Assembly (NCBI GenBank): GCA_008330645.1
Contig: VLTN01000016.1
Coordinates: forward strand, 538,475-602,474
Direction: 5' to 3'
Origin: Cafeteria roenbergensis
Lineage: Eukaryota > Sar > Bigyra > Bicosoecida > Cafeteriaceae
DNA: 64,000 nt
Shown: in pieces, positions 17,775 through 27,120 of the stretch
Position numbering within the stretch: position 1 is the stretch's first letter
Layout: every line of letters begins with the position of its first letter
Translations under genes and position numbers: made by a program
Notes under the pieces: model-generated
Told to the model about the DNA's origin: nothing
The model's database searches: none
What the model saw: the letters and a program-made list of their open reading frames with translations, nothing else

Positions 17775-20700
17775 TCACCACGCCGAGCGGCGCTGGATGC
17801 GAGCCTGCTGGTCGCGGTACATACCAAGCACGTCGTTGGCAGCGAGGGTGGGGTCGTCCCGGTACGCTGCGGCAACTTCCGACTGCCTCCCCCGCCTCGC
17901 TGCCAGCACAAGCTCCTGCTGCCGGGCGCGCGCCGCTAGCCGCTGGGCCTTGGCCACCGCCTTGCCCTCCTCCTCCTTGCGCTCCTCCTCCGCCCTCAGC
18001 GCGGCCTGCTTCGCCTTGCTCGCGCGGATCGACTCCCGCAGGTGCTCTGCCAGCTGCTCTCGCGTCTTACGCTCCTTGGCGCTCCTTGCGAGTCTGATCG
18101 TCTCGATCGCGTTGTCCAGCTCAATCTTCTTTGCCTCGGCCGCGTCAAGCGCCGCCACGGCGTCTCTCACCTGCAGCGCCTGCGTGGATGCAACCACGGC
18201 CGTTGCCTCCCGAACGACCCAGGCAGCCTCCTCCGCGACACGGGCGCGCACCCCGGTGGCCAGCGGCGCAGGCAGCAGGTCCAGGCGGAGGTCGTGGGCA
18301 AGCAGAGCCGACGCTCGCTTCGCCTGCTCGACCGCCAGTTCCAGCTTCACGGCGGCGGCCAGCTCCACCCGCTCGTGGGGGTCCGTCAGCGCGGACACGG
18401 TGGGCAGCCGCCCCCCCCGCCCGCATACCAGCTTGGACCTAGCTGCCATGCGCGCCTCGTCGTCCTCCTCCTGCTCCGTGGGGGGACGCCAGTCCGCCCC
18501 ACAGCACCCCTGCATGCCCGGCAGAGCCACGCACAGGACAGTGCAGCACGAAACCGCGTCAACGTCCGTTGCGAGGCTCTGCCTTGCCTCGGCGTAGCGG
18601 AGCGCGGCGTCGCGGCCCAGAGCCTCGGCGACGGCCGGCCTGCCGCCCACGGCGGAGGCTGAGGCGGAGGGTGCGATGGCGGCGGTGGAGGCCCCCGCGA
18701 AACCGGCCCGGCGGGCGCGGCTGCCGCCGGCAAAGGCGGCGTCAAGGCCGGCCACCCCGCCCACAGCAGCGCGCTCAGAGGGAGGCGCCGACGCCTCAGA
18801 GATGGAGGCCTCGTCCGCGCCCCTGGCTGTGGCGCCGCCCACCTCCATCCCGACCGTGCCGCCGCCGCCGCTCGACCCCGCGACGCTGGCGGTGGCGGCG
18901 CCGGCCTCCTCGTCCGACTCGTCCGACCCTGCGGAGAGCCACGCGCCCGCTCCGACAAACGGGATTCGGGGCGCGAAACCGGAGATCCGGTGCCACAGGT
19001 CCGGGTCGCTCCACCCGGATCCCCGCACCGCGGCTCCGCACCAGCAGCAGAGCGGCACCGAGAGACCCCACGCAAGCCAGAGGTCCGGGGCGAGGGGACT
19101 CGCCGCCGTGGCGTCGACGCTGTGAACCGCCGGGGGCATCGGAAGGCCGCTGCTGGCGCCGGAGGCCGCTTGCGTGAGGCGAAGACCAGCCACCTCCATG
19201 CCGGGGAGCTGCCCCATCGGCTGGCCGGGAGGGCAGCGCACTGAGCGCAGGCGGACGAGCGTTGCTCTGGCGGCAGCCGCCGCCTCGCCGCGCCTGCGCT
19301 GGTCGGAGCCTGCCTCGCTGAAGGGGCAAAGGGTCCAGCAAGAGACGGCGCGGCCGCAGCACGGGTCGCCCAGACCGGGCTGCCGGCCGGCCGCGGCCTC
19401 GTCCGCAGCGGCCTGCGCCTCTCCCTCCCGCTCCGCCGAGAGGGCGTGGCGCCCGCCGCCGAGGCAGTCGCACTGGCGCGCGCACTGCCCCGCCGACTGA
19501 ACCAGCATCACCGCCCACAGGATCGGCAGCACGGCGTTCATCCAGCCGGCCGAGAAGTCCGAGAGCGACGTCGGCTCCGCCCCGGCCGGAACCACGTTGT
19601 ACTGGGCCACCACGGTGAGGAGCAGCGCGGCGAAGCTGTATCCCGCCCAGGTCTCCTGGGGCGAAACCGCAGCCGAGCCGCGGGGCCCCGCCAGGGCCCA
19701 GAGGCCGACAACGGCGGCCGACCACGCGACCGCGGAGTCCAGCGCGGCGGGGCCCGGGGCCGCCACGGCCAGGGTGGTCCCCATGAGGAACACCGCCAGA
19801 GCGGTGAGCACGGGGAGGCTGAAGCAGCGGGCGCTCGTCCCCGACGTCAGCGGGGCCAGCAGCTCGCGAAGCAGCGGGTCGGAGAACAGGCGGTGCCAGC
19901 GCCCGCACGGGAAGCAGAGCCACGCGAGCGCGGCCAGCCCCGCGGCGGCGGCGGCGATGGCCGCAAGGGAAGCCATGGCCAGAGCGCCGTCCCCCGCCGG
20001 GGTTCCCGTGTACGTTAGGCCGTCCACGGTCAACGGCCGACTCGCGTCGCTCCCCGGCAGAGCCGCGAAACCGAGCGCGGCCCTGGCCGCCACCGTCGGG
20101 AGCGACAGCAGCGCGGCCACCAGGAAGGGGTGCGCGCACCCCGCGGCCCGCCGCGCCTCCTCCGCCTCTGCCTGGTCCTCCGCGGCAGAGATGAGCGCGC
20201 TCTCCATGTCGTCAAGCGACTCGCACGATGGCAGGGCCCGCCGCGGCGCCAGGGCGTCCAGAGCGGCGCCGACGTCGTCCACGGACTGGTCGATCGCGCC
20301 CAGCCAAGCGAGGCTCCGCTCCTCGGCGGGGCGCAGGCCGCCGGAGTCGTACCCGCGCGCTGAGAGGAGCGCCCCTCCGCCGCCGGCGCTCTCCGACCCC
20401 GCCCGGGGGGACAGCCCCGCCAGCAGGCCCGCTCCGAACGGCGAGCCGCCCCGACCGTTCGCGGGGCCGGCGGGACTCCAGGCTCTGCCGGCGATGGCAG
20501 GGACTCCGCCCCCGCGCGCGGCGCCCCACCCACGGCTGCCCCCGCCCCTGCTGCCGCCGTCGCTCGCCGCCGGCGGGGGGGCGCGGCCCACCACCGGACC
20601 GCTGCTCTCGGAGTCCGACACCGGAATCTCCAGCCGCTGGGCCGACGGCACCAGCGGCACGGCTGCGGCACCGTCCCTCTCAGGACGCGAGGAGGACCGG

Positions 20701-23700
20701 TGGTGGGACGTGGACCTGGGGAGCGTGCGGGCGTCGGCGCCGCGAAGCACTGGCGCCGCGGAGACGTCAGCGCCGCCGGTGGCTGAGTGGCTGCGTAAGC
20801 GCCTCCCCGCGACGCCAGCCCCAGCCCCAGCCCCAGCGCCGGCGCCCACGGACACGCTGTTGTCGACGACCGTCCGGAACAGCCGCCGCTCGTCAGCCGT
20901 GTCGGCCGGGGGTCCCCGCGCTGCCGCCGTGACCGCCGCCACGGCGTTGGCCATCGTGCTGATGGCCCCGCTGTCCTTGGCCCCCGCCAGCGGCTGCAGC
21001 AGCCCCCGGCCGCCCGCCGACATCGACTGCGGGCTCCCGTGCGCCTGGGGCATGCGCATGCCGCCCTGCAGATCGCCGAACTGCTGGAGCCCGACGACTC
21101 CCCGCGGAGTCACGGCGCGAGACACTGGCCCGCCGAGCACCGACCCGCCGCGCACTGACCCGCCGAGCACCGACCCGCCGCGCACTGACCCGCCGCGCAC
21201 TGACCCGCCGCGCACCGAGTTGCCACGGCGGCTGCCGCGGCGGCTGCCGCCGAGCCGTCTCGAGCTCGCCACGCTCCTGCTGACGGACCGCCCGCGGCCC
21301 CTGGAGCCGACGCTGTCGCCGCTGCGCGCGCCGAGGCTGGGCGCCACGGGCTGCATCAGGGCTCTGCTCGACCGCTTGGTGGCCAGGCTGGGTCGACGTC
21401 CTCCCATGGACCCGCCGCCGCTGCCGCCGCCATTGCTGCCCTGGCCCCCAGCCTGTGACGCGCCGGAGCCAATCCGCAGCCGCGACCGCGACTGCGACCG
21501 CTGCAGTTCCACCCTCATGGCCGCGGCGGCCGCCTTGGACACCTGCTCCCGCCGCATGCGCTGACGCTCCTCCTCGGCTACCTCGGCTGGGTCCCTGTCA
21601 GCCACCGCCTCGGCGCCGCGCCGCGCTCCGGCCAAGAGCGCGTTCGCTGCAGCCAGCTCTGCCTGAAGCTGCCGCTCGCGCTGGCCGGCGAAACCGCTGG
21701 CCAATGCGAGGGCACCGAGGCGCGACCCGTTGTCGCGGTTGCCGCCGCTGGCAGAGCCCCACCCGCCAGATCGGCCCCCGATGGAGATGTCCGGGCCGTC
21801 GCTCGCCGCCACGGGGCGGGTTCTCGGCCCGGCAGTGATGTCCACGGGCGGGGGCAGCCGCCTCGAGCGGCCGCGCTTGCCGAGCCGGGGCCCCCGCTCC
21901 GGCGCCGTGGCCGCGCCCATCTCCTCGAAGTCAAGGTGGCCCTTCGAGGGGCCCCCCGTCGCGCCGAGAAGCAGCTCCGCGGAGGTCGCGTCGGAGAGCC
22001 GTCGGGCCCTGCGAGGCTTCGTGGCAGCGGGCAGGCCTGCCCGCGGCGCTGCGGCGGGCGTCTTGCCGTCGTCGGCGACAGCGACGGCGGCCGGCGCCTT
22101 GGCGTCGGGGTCGGCGACAGCGACGGCGGCCGGCGCCTTGGCGTCGGGGTCGTCGTCGAGGCCGGCCACGCGGCTCGCTGGCTTGTCGTCAGCAGGCGGG
22201 GAGGCAGCGACGTCGGCTGCGTCTGACGGTGCGGCGGCCAGCACGCCGACGGCGCCTGCGGTCGCGTCGCGAGCACCGTCGTCGGCATAGGCGCCGCCCT
22301 GGGCGGGGGAGGCGTCGTCCGTGTCGACGGACTCCTGGTGCCCTCCGCTGCTGCCGCCGCCGTCGTCGTCGCCCACGCGGCCACGCTGGCGGCTGCCCTC
22401 GGCAGGCGAGTGGCGGGCGTCGCTGCCGCGTGAGCCGCTTCTGCCAGGGGCTCGGAACCCCGGGACAAGGGCGTGGTGGCCGCGGCCCGTCACCACAACG
22501 GTGGCGCCGCCGCCTGCTGCGGCCCTGCCGTGCGGGTCGTGCGGGCCGATGGCGGGAAATTCCCAGTCGCCGTTCGAGCTTTCGAGCGTATCCAGCGCGC
22601 TGTCCAGCCCGCCCGCGCTGTCCACGGCACTGCTGACGCGGCTGTGCCGGTTGCCGTCGCCGCCACTCGCGGCAGCCGTTTCCGTGGTCGTCGCCGTCGC
22701 TGGAGCAGCCATCACATCGTCGTCGAGATCGCCAACGTCGTTAACCACCACCACCACCTCCTCCTCCTCCTCCGCCTTGTCCTCGCCCTCACCGGCCTCC
22801 TTGGCGTCCGGCTCTGCATCGGGGTCAGACGCGCGGTTTCGGCCACCCGCCTTGCCAGCGTCGGCACCGAGCTTGGGGGGAGTGGCGGCGTCCTTGCTGG
22901 CACCCGAAGCGTTGGCGCCTCGACCGGGGGAGGGACTAGGACCAACATCGCCAGCGCCGTCGATGGCAGCGGCGACACCCATATCTCCCGCGAAACTCGA
23001 GCCCGCCAGCCGAGCGGCCGTCTCGGCCTGCTTGGCCTGCTCGGCAAATTCGCCGAAATTTCTTGACTCGTTGACCGCCGCGGCTGCCAGGCGCAGAGCC
23101 ATCGCCGCCTGCATCTCTCTCGGGGGCGGCACGCCCGGCCACACGCCGGTGAGCCGGAAAGCCTCGTAGCCGCAAGCCCAGGCCACCGCGTCGTCGAAGC
23201 TCTCCGGCAGCGCGTCGCTGGCAGCCCCGGCCTCTGCCAGCACGGCAGCCCACTCGCTCGCCTCGGCGTTCCGGGCCAGGGCACGGTCGTAGACGGCGTC
23301 AGCTGACATGGCCGCCGTCTCCCCAAAGTCCACGACAGCAACATCGCCCCCGGCGTCGCTGTCGCTGTCGGCGGCAAGGCCCACGGCCGCAGCGGCCAGC
23401 CCCTCGCCGCCGCTGCCCCACCCCGCCACGGAGGCGACCTCCAACACGCCGCCGTCGGTTTCATAGAGGCGGAACTGCCGGTCCAGCTCGTCCATGAACG
23501 GGTCCGCGCACTCCGACGCAGGGAGCAGCGCCGGCTGCTGCGGCTGCGGCTGCTGTCCCTCGGAGCCGGCACCACCGGCAGAGCCGCCACGGCTGCGACC
23601 GCCATCGCTGCGCGCCGCAGTGCCTGCGCCGAGCGAGCCGGCGCCAGTGCCGCCGCCACGCCGGCCGGTTCCCGAGCTGGCGCGCGACGCGCCGCTGGTG

Positions 23701-26138
23701 ACCCGCTGGTGACCCCTGCCGGACCTCGGCGAGGGCATCTCCAGCCCATCAGCGGTCCGTGCCGAGCGGTGGCCGCTGCTGCCCCCGCGAGACGAGGCGC
23801 CGGCCTTGACCGAGGGACGGCTGCCGCGGCTGAACGACCTGGCGTGCGAGGAGGCCACGAGACGAGCCTGCTTCAAGGCAGCCTTGGACAGGCCCGGGGT
23901 GCTGACGGCGCCGGGCTCGGACCCGAGACCGCTGATGCCGGCGGTGGAGCCGCCGCCCGCCGAGGCCCCGCCTCTGCCGCCGCTGTCGCGTCCAGTCGAC
24001 GCGCCAGTGCCCGCTGCTGCAGCCGCCGGGATCACCTCCACAGCCGGCACCCCGGGAGACTCGCCGCCCGACACCGACGGGGCCAGCCACCGGCGCACCA
24101 CGTCGCGGTCCCGCTCCGCAGGCGAAGCGCGAAGTGCGCGGCGACGCTCTGCCAGAACGGACTTGCGAACCTTGCTCACCGGCAAAATGTTGTGCCGGGA
24201 GCGGTCGACGTCCTCGCCAGCGATGGCCCGCGCGAGCGGATCGGCGCGCAGTTGTGCCCCGCGGTAGGGGTTAGGGCAGCCGCACAGCCGCTCTCCGCAG
24301 GCCGAGAAGCAGCAGAGCACATCCAGCACATAGGAACAGGTGCAGAGCACGGCTCTGCTGGGGGACCTGCCGCAGAGCCCGTCTCCCCGCAGGCACGCCG
24401 TCGCTCCCGGCAGAGCCGGCCTGCCGCCGGCAGCGACCTTGCGGACGTCAGCGCGGGCGTCGGCCCAGGCGCCCACGGAGGCCGAGACGAGCCCCGTCTC
24501 AGCCTCCGTGGCCACCGTGAGCGGCTGCTCGAGGGGGTCGACGTCGCCACGCTCGGCCTCGCTGTCCCGCGGGAGGGCCCCCAGGGGGGCCTGTCGGTCC
24601 GCTCCCGTGTCCAGCCCTGCGCTCTTCACGCGGGCAGCGAGGCACTCCACGGCGGCCTCCACCACCCCCGATCCCTTGACCGCCTCGGCAAAGGCCTCCG
24701 TCCCGTCGTGCAGGGCGCCGAAGCGCCTGCCGAGCTCCATGCGGATGAGCTCTGCCACCTGCTCGCCCGCCTCGTCGGCGGCCGGCGGCGGGTGGGCCAT
24801 GAGCGCCTTCTCGTTCGCCTCCGCGACCGCGAGCTCTGCACGGGCGTCGTCGATCGCGCCCTGGCACCGGAGGCTGTCCTCAGAGGCCTTTGGGGCCCTG
24901 GCCATGCGGCCGAGGGCCCTGTCAACAGCCAGTCGGGCCGCCTTGGTCCGCTGCTGGGCCGCCGGTAGAGCCTGCGCGGCGTGGCGCGCAGCGACGTCCC
25001 GAAGCCGGATTTGCATCACCAGCTGGAAGAGGGTCCCCGTGGGCGACGGCCCGGCCGCCGTGAGGTCCCGCGCGACCATGGTTGCGTCAAGGTGCTTGGG
25101 GTCCTGGTCGGGGTTGGCGGCTCGCGCCGCGGCCAGGAGCACCTCCCTGCTTGCGATCCCGCCGACGGCGTTGCTCGTGGTGTCGGGCTCTGCCGACTCG
25201 GCTGGACCGCTGCCAACTCGGGAGCGAGGCCGAAGCCTGGACCCCGACCCCGCGCTGCTGCGGGGCGAGGCGAGCGGGGCGGCAAGGTCCAAGCCGATGC
25301 GGGCGACGGCGCCCTTGAGCTGCTGCTGCGCGGCCGCCGACGAGGCGGCGACGTTTCCACCGTCGCTTGCGCCGCGCGCGGCGCGCGGCTTTGCGTCGCT
25401 GACGGCCGCCACCTCCTTGGCCAGGAAGCCAAGCATCTGCAGGCGGGCGTCGACCTCGGTGCGCACCGGGCTGTGGATGCCCCTGGCGTCGAAGGGGCGC
25501 ACTGCGAGGTCGAGCAGGTGCCGCGCCTCGACCGGGTGCTTGCTTGCGTCGGCAAGCGCAGCGATGTGCTGCCGGATCACCGCGTCGATCGGAGGCAGCG
25601 TCTTCCGGCTGCACCAGGAGCGCAGCACCCAGCCGCACGTCACCAGGGAGACGGGGTCGAGGTCGGGGGCGGACAGCACGTTGAGGTGCCACCAAACGAG
25701 GCAAGCGCCGAGCGGCACGATCAGAAGCTCCACCGCGGTGCGGACGGCCATGGACGGCTGGGCGCCCATTGTGGTCGTGAAGGCGCACTCGAGGGGCGTG
25801 CCGGTGAAGGCGACGCTGACGAGGCCGAAGCCCTGCACCCATGCGGCCACTCTCATGACGGCAGGAGCAGCAACCAGGAAGGCGCCGGCCGCGCCCACGA
25901 TGCCGAGGTGCTCCAGGACGCCGCGCAGCAGCGAGTATGTGGCAGCGCCACGGCGCCGGAGCCCCAGCCGCAAGGCCATCACCAGCGCAGAGAGGACGGC
26001 AGTGTAGATGCCGCAGGCGACCAGCGCCAGCACCACGCTCCAGCCAGCACTGGGGCAATCCAGGCATGCCGCGCCGGCCGCGGCCGCCGACGCGAACGTG
26101 TTGGGTCCACAGAATGGGGCCGCAGATCCCGTCGACAT
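17775..26138 (-). CDS. Giant multi-pass membrane protein with long disordered insert
   Basis: About 2,787 residues from the ATG at 26138. It opens with a short Cys-bearing segment (FCGPNTF ... CLDCP) and TM helices (about residues 30-55, 75-110, 140-165). The block SLLRGVLEHLGIVG ... GTPLECAF resembles the membrane region of protist GCC2/GCC3-type large surface proteins, in which a Cys after a LEC-like motif precedes further TMs. A helical cytosolic stretch and a Cys-rich patch follow, then more than 1,000 residues of disordered Gly/Ser/Ala/Asp sequence with RGGSV and DPDAKAPAAVAVA repeats. Five or more TM helices return near residues 2065-2270, and a charged coiled coil ends the protein (RIQRRSAW). 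Earlier ATGs in frame (26246, 26318) exist and upstream exons may add an ectodomain. The stop overlaps a GTGAGTATG donor, so the C terminus may be extended. Function unknown; probably a surface or endomembrane receptor/scaffold. Confidence 0.6.
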   Translation of the reverse strand: MSTGSAAPFCGPNTFASAAAAGAACLDCPSAGWSVVLALVACGIYTAVLSALVMALRLGLRRRGAATYSLLRGVLEHLGIVGAAGAFLVAAPAVMRVAAWVQGFGLVSVAFTGTPLECAFTTTMGAQPSMAVRTAVELLIVPLGACLVWWHLNVLSAPDLDPVSLVTCGWVLRSWCSRKTLPPIDAVIRQHIAALADASKHPVEARHLLDLAVRPFDARGIHSPVRTEVDARLQMLGFLAKEVAAVSDAKPRAARGASDGGNVAASSAAAQQQLKGAVARIGLDLAAPLASPRSSAGSGSRLRPRSRVGSGPAESAEPDTTSNAVGGIASREVLLAAARAANPDQDPKHLDATMVARDLTAAGPSPTGTLFQLVMQIRLRDVAARHAAQALPAAQQRTKAARLAVDRALGRMARAPKASEDSLRCQGAIDDARAELAVAEANEKALMAHPPPAADEAGEQVAELIRMELGRRFGALHDGTEAFAEAVKGSGVVEAAVECLAARVKSAGLDTGADRQAPLGALPRDSEAERGDVDPLEQPLTVATEAETGLVSASVGAWADARADVRKVAAGGRPALPGATACLRGDGLCGRSPSRAVLCTCSYVLDVLCCFSACGERLCGCPNPYRGAQLRADPLARAIAGEDVDRSRHNILPVSKVRKSVLAERRRALRASPAERDRDVVRRWLAPSVSGGESPGVPAVEVIPAAAAAGTGASTGRDSGGRGGASAGGGSTAGISGLGSEPGAVSTPGLSKAALKQARLVASSHARSFSRGSRPSVKAGASSRGGSSGHRSARTADGLEMPSPRSGRGHQRVTSGASRASSGTGRRGGGTGAGSLGAGTAARSDGGRSRGGSAGGAGSEGQQPQPQQPALLPASECADPFMDELDRQFRLYETDGGVLEVASVAGWGSGGEGLAAAAVGLAADSDSDAGGDVAVVDFGETAAMSADAVYDRALARNAEASEWAAVLAEAGAASDALPESFDDAVAWACGYEAFRLTGVWPGVPPPREMQAAMALRLAAAAVNESRNFGEFAEQAKQAETAARLAGSSFAGDMGVAAAIDGAGDVGPSPSPGRGANASGASKDAATPPKLGADAGKAGGRNRASDPDAEPDAKEAGEGEDKAEEEEEVVVVVNDVGDLDDDVMAAPATATTTETAAASGGDGNRHSRVSSAVDSAGGLDSALDTLESSNGDWEFPAIGPHDPHGRAAAGGGATVVVTGRGHHALVPGFRAPGRSGSRGSDARHSPAEGSRQRGRVGDDDGGGSSGGHQESVDTDDASPAQGGAYADDGARDATAGAVGVLAAAPSDAADVAASPPADDKPASRVAGLDDDPDAKAPAAVAVADPDAKAPAAVAVADDGKTPAAAPRAGLPAATKPRRARRLSDATSAELLLGATGGPSKGHLDFEEMGAATAPERGPRLGKRGRSRRLPPPVDITAGPRTRPVAASDGPDISIGGRSGGWGSASGGNRDNGSRLGALALASGFAGQRERQLQAELAAANALLAGARRGAEAVADRDPAEVAEEERQRMRREQVSKAAAAAMRVELQRSQSRSRLRIGSGASQAGGQGSNGGGSGGGSMGGRRPSLATKRSSRALMQPVAPSLGARSGDSVGSRGRGRSVSRSVASSRRLGGSRRGSRRGNSVRGGSVRGGSVRGGSVLGGSVRGGSVLGGPVSRAVTPRGVVGLQQFGDLQGGMRMPQAHGSPQSMSAGGRGLLQPLAGAKDSGAISTMANAVAAVTAAARGPPADTADERRLFRTVVDNSVSVGAGAGAGAGAGVAGRRLRSHSATGGADVSAAPVLRGADARTLPRSTSHHRSSSRPERDGAAAVPLVPSAQRLEIPVSDSESSGPVVGRAPPPAASDGGSRGGGSRGWGAARGGGVPAIAGRAWSPAGPANGRGGSPFGAGLLAGLSPRAGSESAGGGGALLSARGYDSGGLRPAEERSLAWLGAIDQSVDDVGAALDALAPRRALPSCESLDDMESALISAAEDQAEAEEARRAAGCAHPFLVAALLSLPTVAARAALGFAALPGSDASRPLTVDGLTYTGTPAGDGALAMASLAAIAAAAAGLAALAWLCFPCGRWHRLFSDPLLRELLAPLTSGTSARCFSLPVLTALAVFLMGTTLAVAAPGPAALDSAVAWSAAVVGLWALAGPRGSAAVSPQETWAGYSFAALLLTVVAQYNVVPAGAEPTSLSDFSAGWMNAVLPILWAVMLVQSAGQCARQCDCLGGGRHALSAEREGEAQAAADEAAAGRQPGLGDPCCGRAVSCWTLCPFSEAGSDQRRRGEAAAAARATLVRLRSVRCPPGQPMGQLPGMEVAGLRLTQAASGASSGLPMPPAVHSVDATAASPLAPDLWLAWGLSVPLCCWCGAAVRGSGWSDPDLWHRISGFAPRIPFVGAGAWLSAGSDESDEEAGAATASVAGSSGGGGTVGMEVGGATARGADEASISEASAPPSERAAVGGVAGLDAAFAGGSRARRAGFAGASTAAIAPSASASAVGGRPAVAEALGRDAALRYAEARQSLATDVDAVSCCTVLCVALPGMQGCCGADWRPPTEQEEDDEARMAARSKLVCGRGGRLPTVSALTDPHERVELAAAVKLELAVEQAKRASALLAHDLRLDLLPAPLATGVRARVAEEAAWVVREATAVVASTQALQVRDAVAALDAAEAKKIELDNAIETIRLARSAKERKTREQLAEHLRESIRASKAKQAALRAEEERKEEEGKAVAKAQRLAARARQQELVLAARRGRQSEVAAAYRDDPTLAANDVLGMYRDQQARIQRRSAW
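21129..21218 (-). repeat. 15-bp tandem repeat encoding RGGSV/LGGSV units
   Basis: About six copies of a 15-base unit (plus strand CCGCCGCGCACTGAC with C/T and GAG/CGC variants) inside the giant membrane-protein gene. They encode Arg-Gly-Gly-Ser-Val or Leu-Gly-Gly-Ser-Val in a basic disordered segment. Confidence 0.85.
22082..22155 (-). repeat. 39-bp repeat, two copies, encoding DPDAKAPAAVAVA
   Basis: Two nearly perfect direct copies starting at 22082 and 22121. They encode the 13-residue unit twice in the acidic disordered part of the giant membrane protein; a degenerate third partial copy (DDGKTP) lies beside them. Confidence 0.8.
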
Positions 26139-27120
26139 TGCGAGCTGCGGAGCGGGGCGGGAGCCGCGGCGCGGGCAGCGGCGCGGAGGAGACTCAGCGA
26201 AGGGGGTGGTTGGCTCAGATCGACTCAGGCGCGGGAGCGACAACATATTGCTGTTGCGGCTGCCACGGCCTGACAACGCGTGCGCGCCGCGACAGACCGG
26301 CCCCTCGCTGCCACGCATCTTGCTTGCTGTGCAGCCATGACCATGCCCCCACGGTCGCCAGCCAGGCGCACGGCCACGCCGCGAAAGGCCGGCGCATTGG
26401 GGAGGCGCGCCTCCCACGCCGCTTTGGCCCCCGCTCCCGCTGCTCGGAGCGGTTCCCACCGCCCCAACGCGCCGCCCCAGCGTTCAAAAGGCCCTCACCG
26501 AACTCCGGGCCGCCTTGCCCTCGGTCCTGAAGCTGTGGTCGGGTCACGGCTCGTCTGCGCGGCTCCGAGCGATGGCTCATCGCCCCGATCGACGAGGCTC
26601 TGCCACCTGCTCCCGAACGTTTGGCCGATCCAGTTCCCTGCCTTGCCCCGAGCCTGCGCGACCAGCGCGCCCCCTGGCCGCTTCTCCTCCGGCCGAGACC
26701 ACCACCCGCAGCCTGGGCGGGGAAACCTGCTCCTCGAGGCGCCAGGTCGGCGCGCCACGGCGCTGACTCGCGGCGGTTGCAAGAAGGCCCTCAAGCCAGT
26801 GCTGGAGCTGCAGCACTCCCCGCGCCGCGGCAGCCAGAAGCACCGCCCGACGATGTGCATTTGCAGTGGGGAGGAGGGGGGGCGCAAACGAAGCCCGTCG
26901 CTGCTGCGATGCGCGGGCACCTTGCGAGTGCACCTGCGTGTTGGGGGGGCAGGCTTGTGGGGGCGGCTGGATCTACGAAATTGATTGCACCGGATATGGT
27001 CGGGGCCACGGAAACACACACACTCGCACGCTCGCACTCGGGCACGCAATGCCCTAGACGGGATTGCCATGCTTGCTCACCTGGTTCGAAAGAAGGCTGG
27101 ATTGCGAACCGCAGCGAAGC
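26139..27120. other. Intergenic region upstream of the giant membrane-protein gene
   Basis: Follows the topoisomerase II stop and precedes the giant gene on the same strand. The giant gene's frame stays open to 26459, so part of this stretch may be 5' UTR or N-terminal coding sequence. Other open frames here are unconvincing and no RNA gene is visible. Confidence 0.45.
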
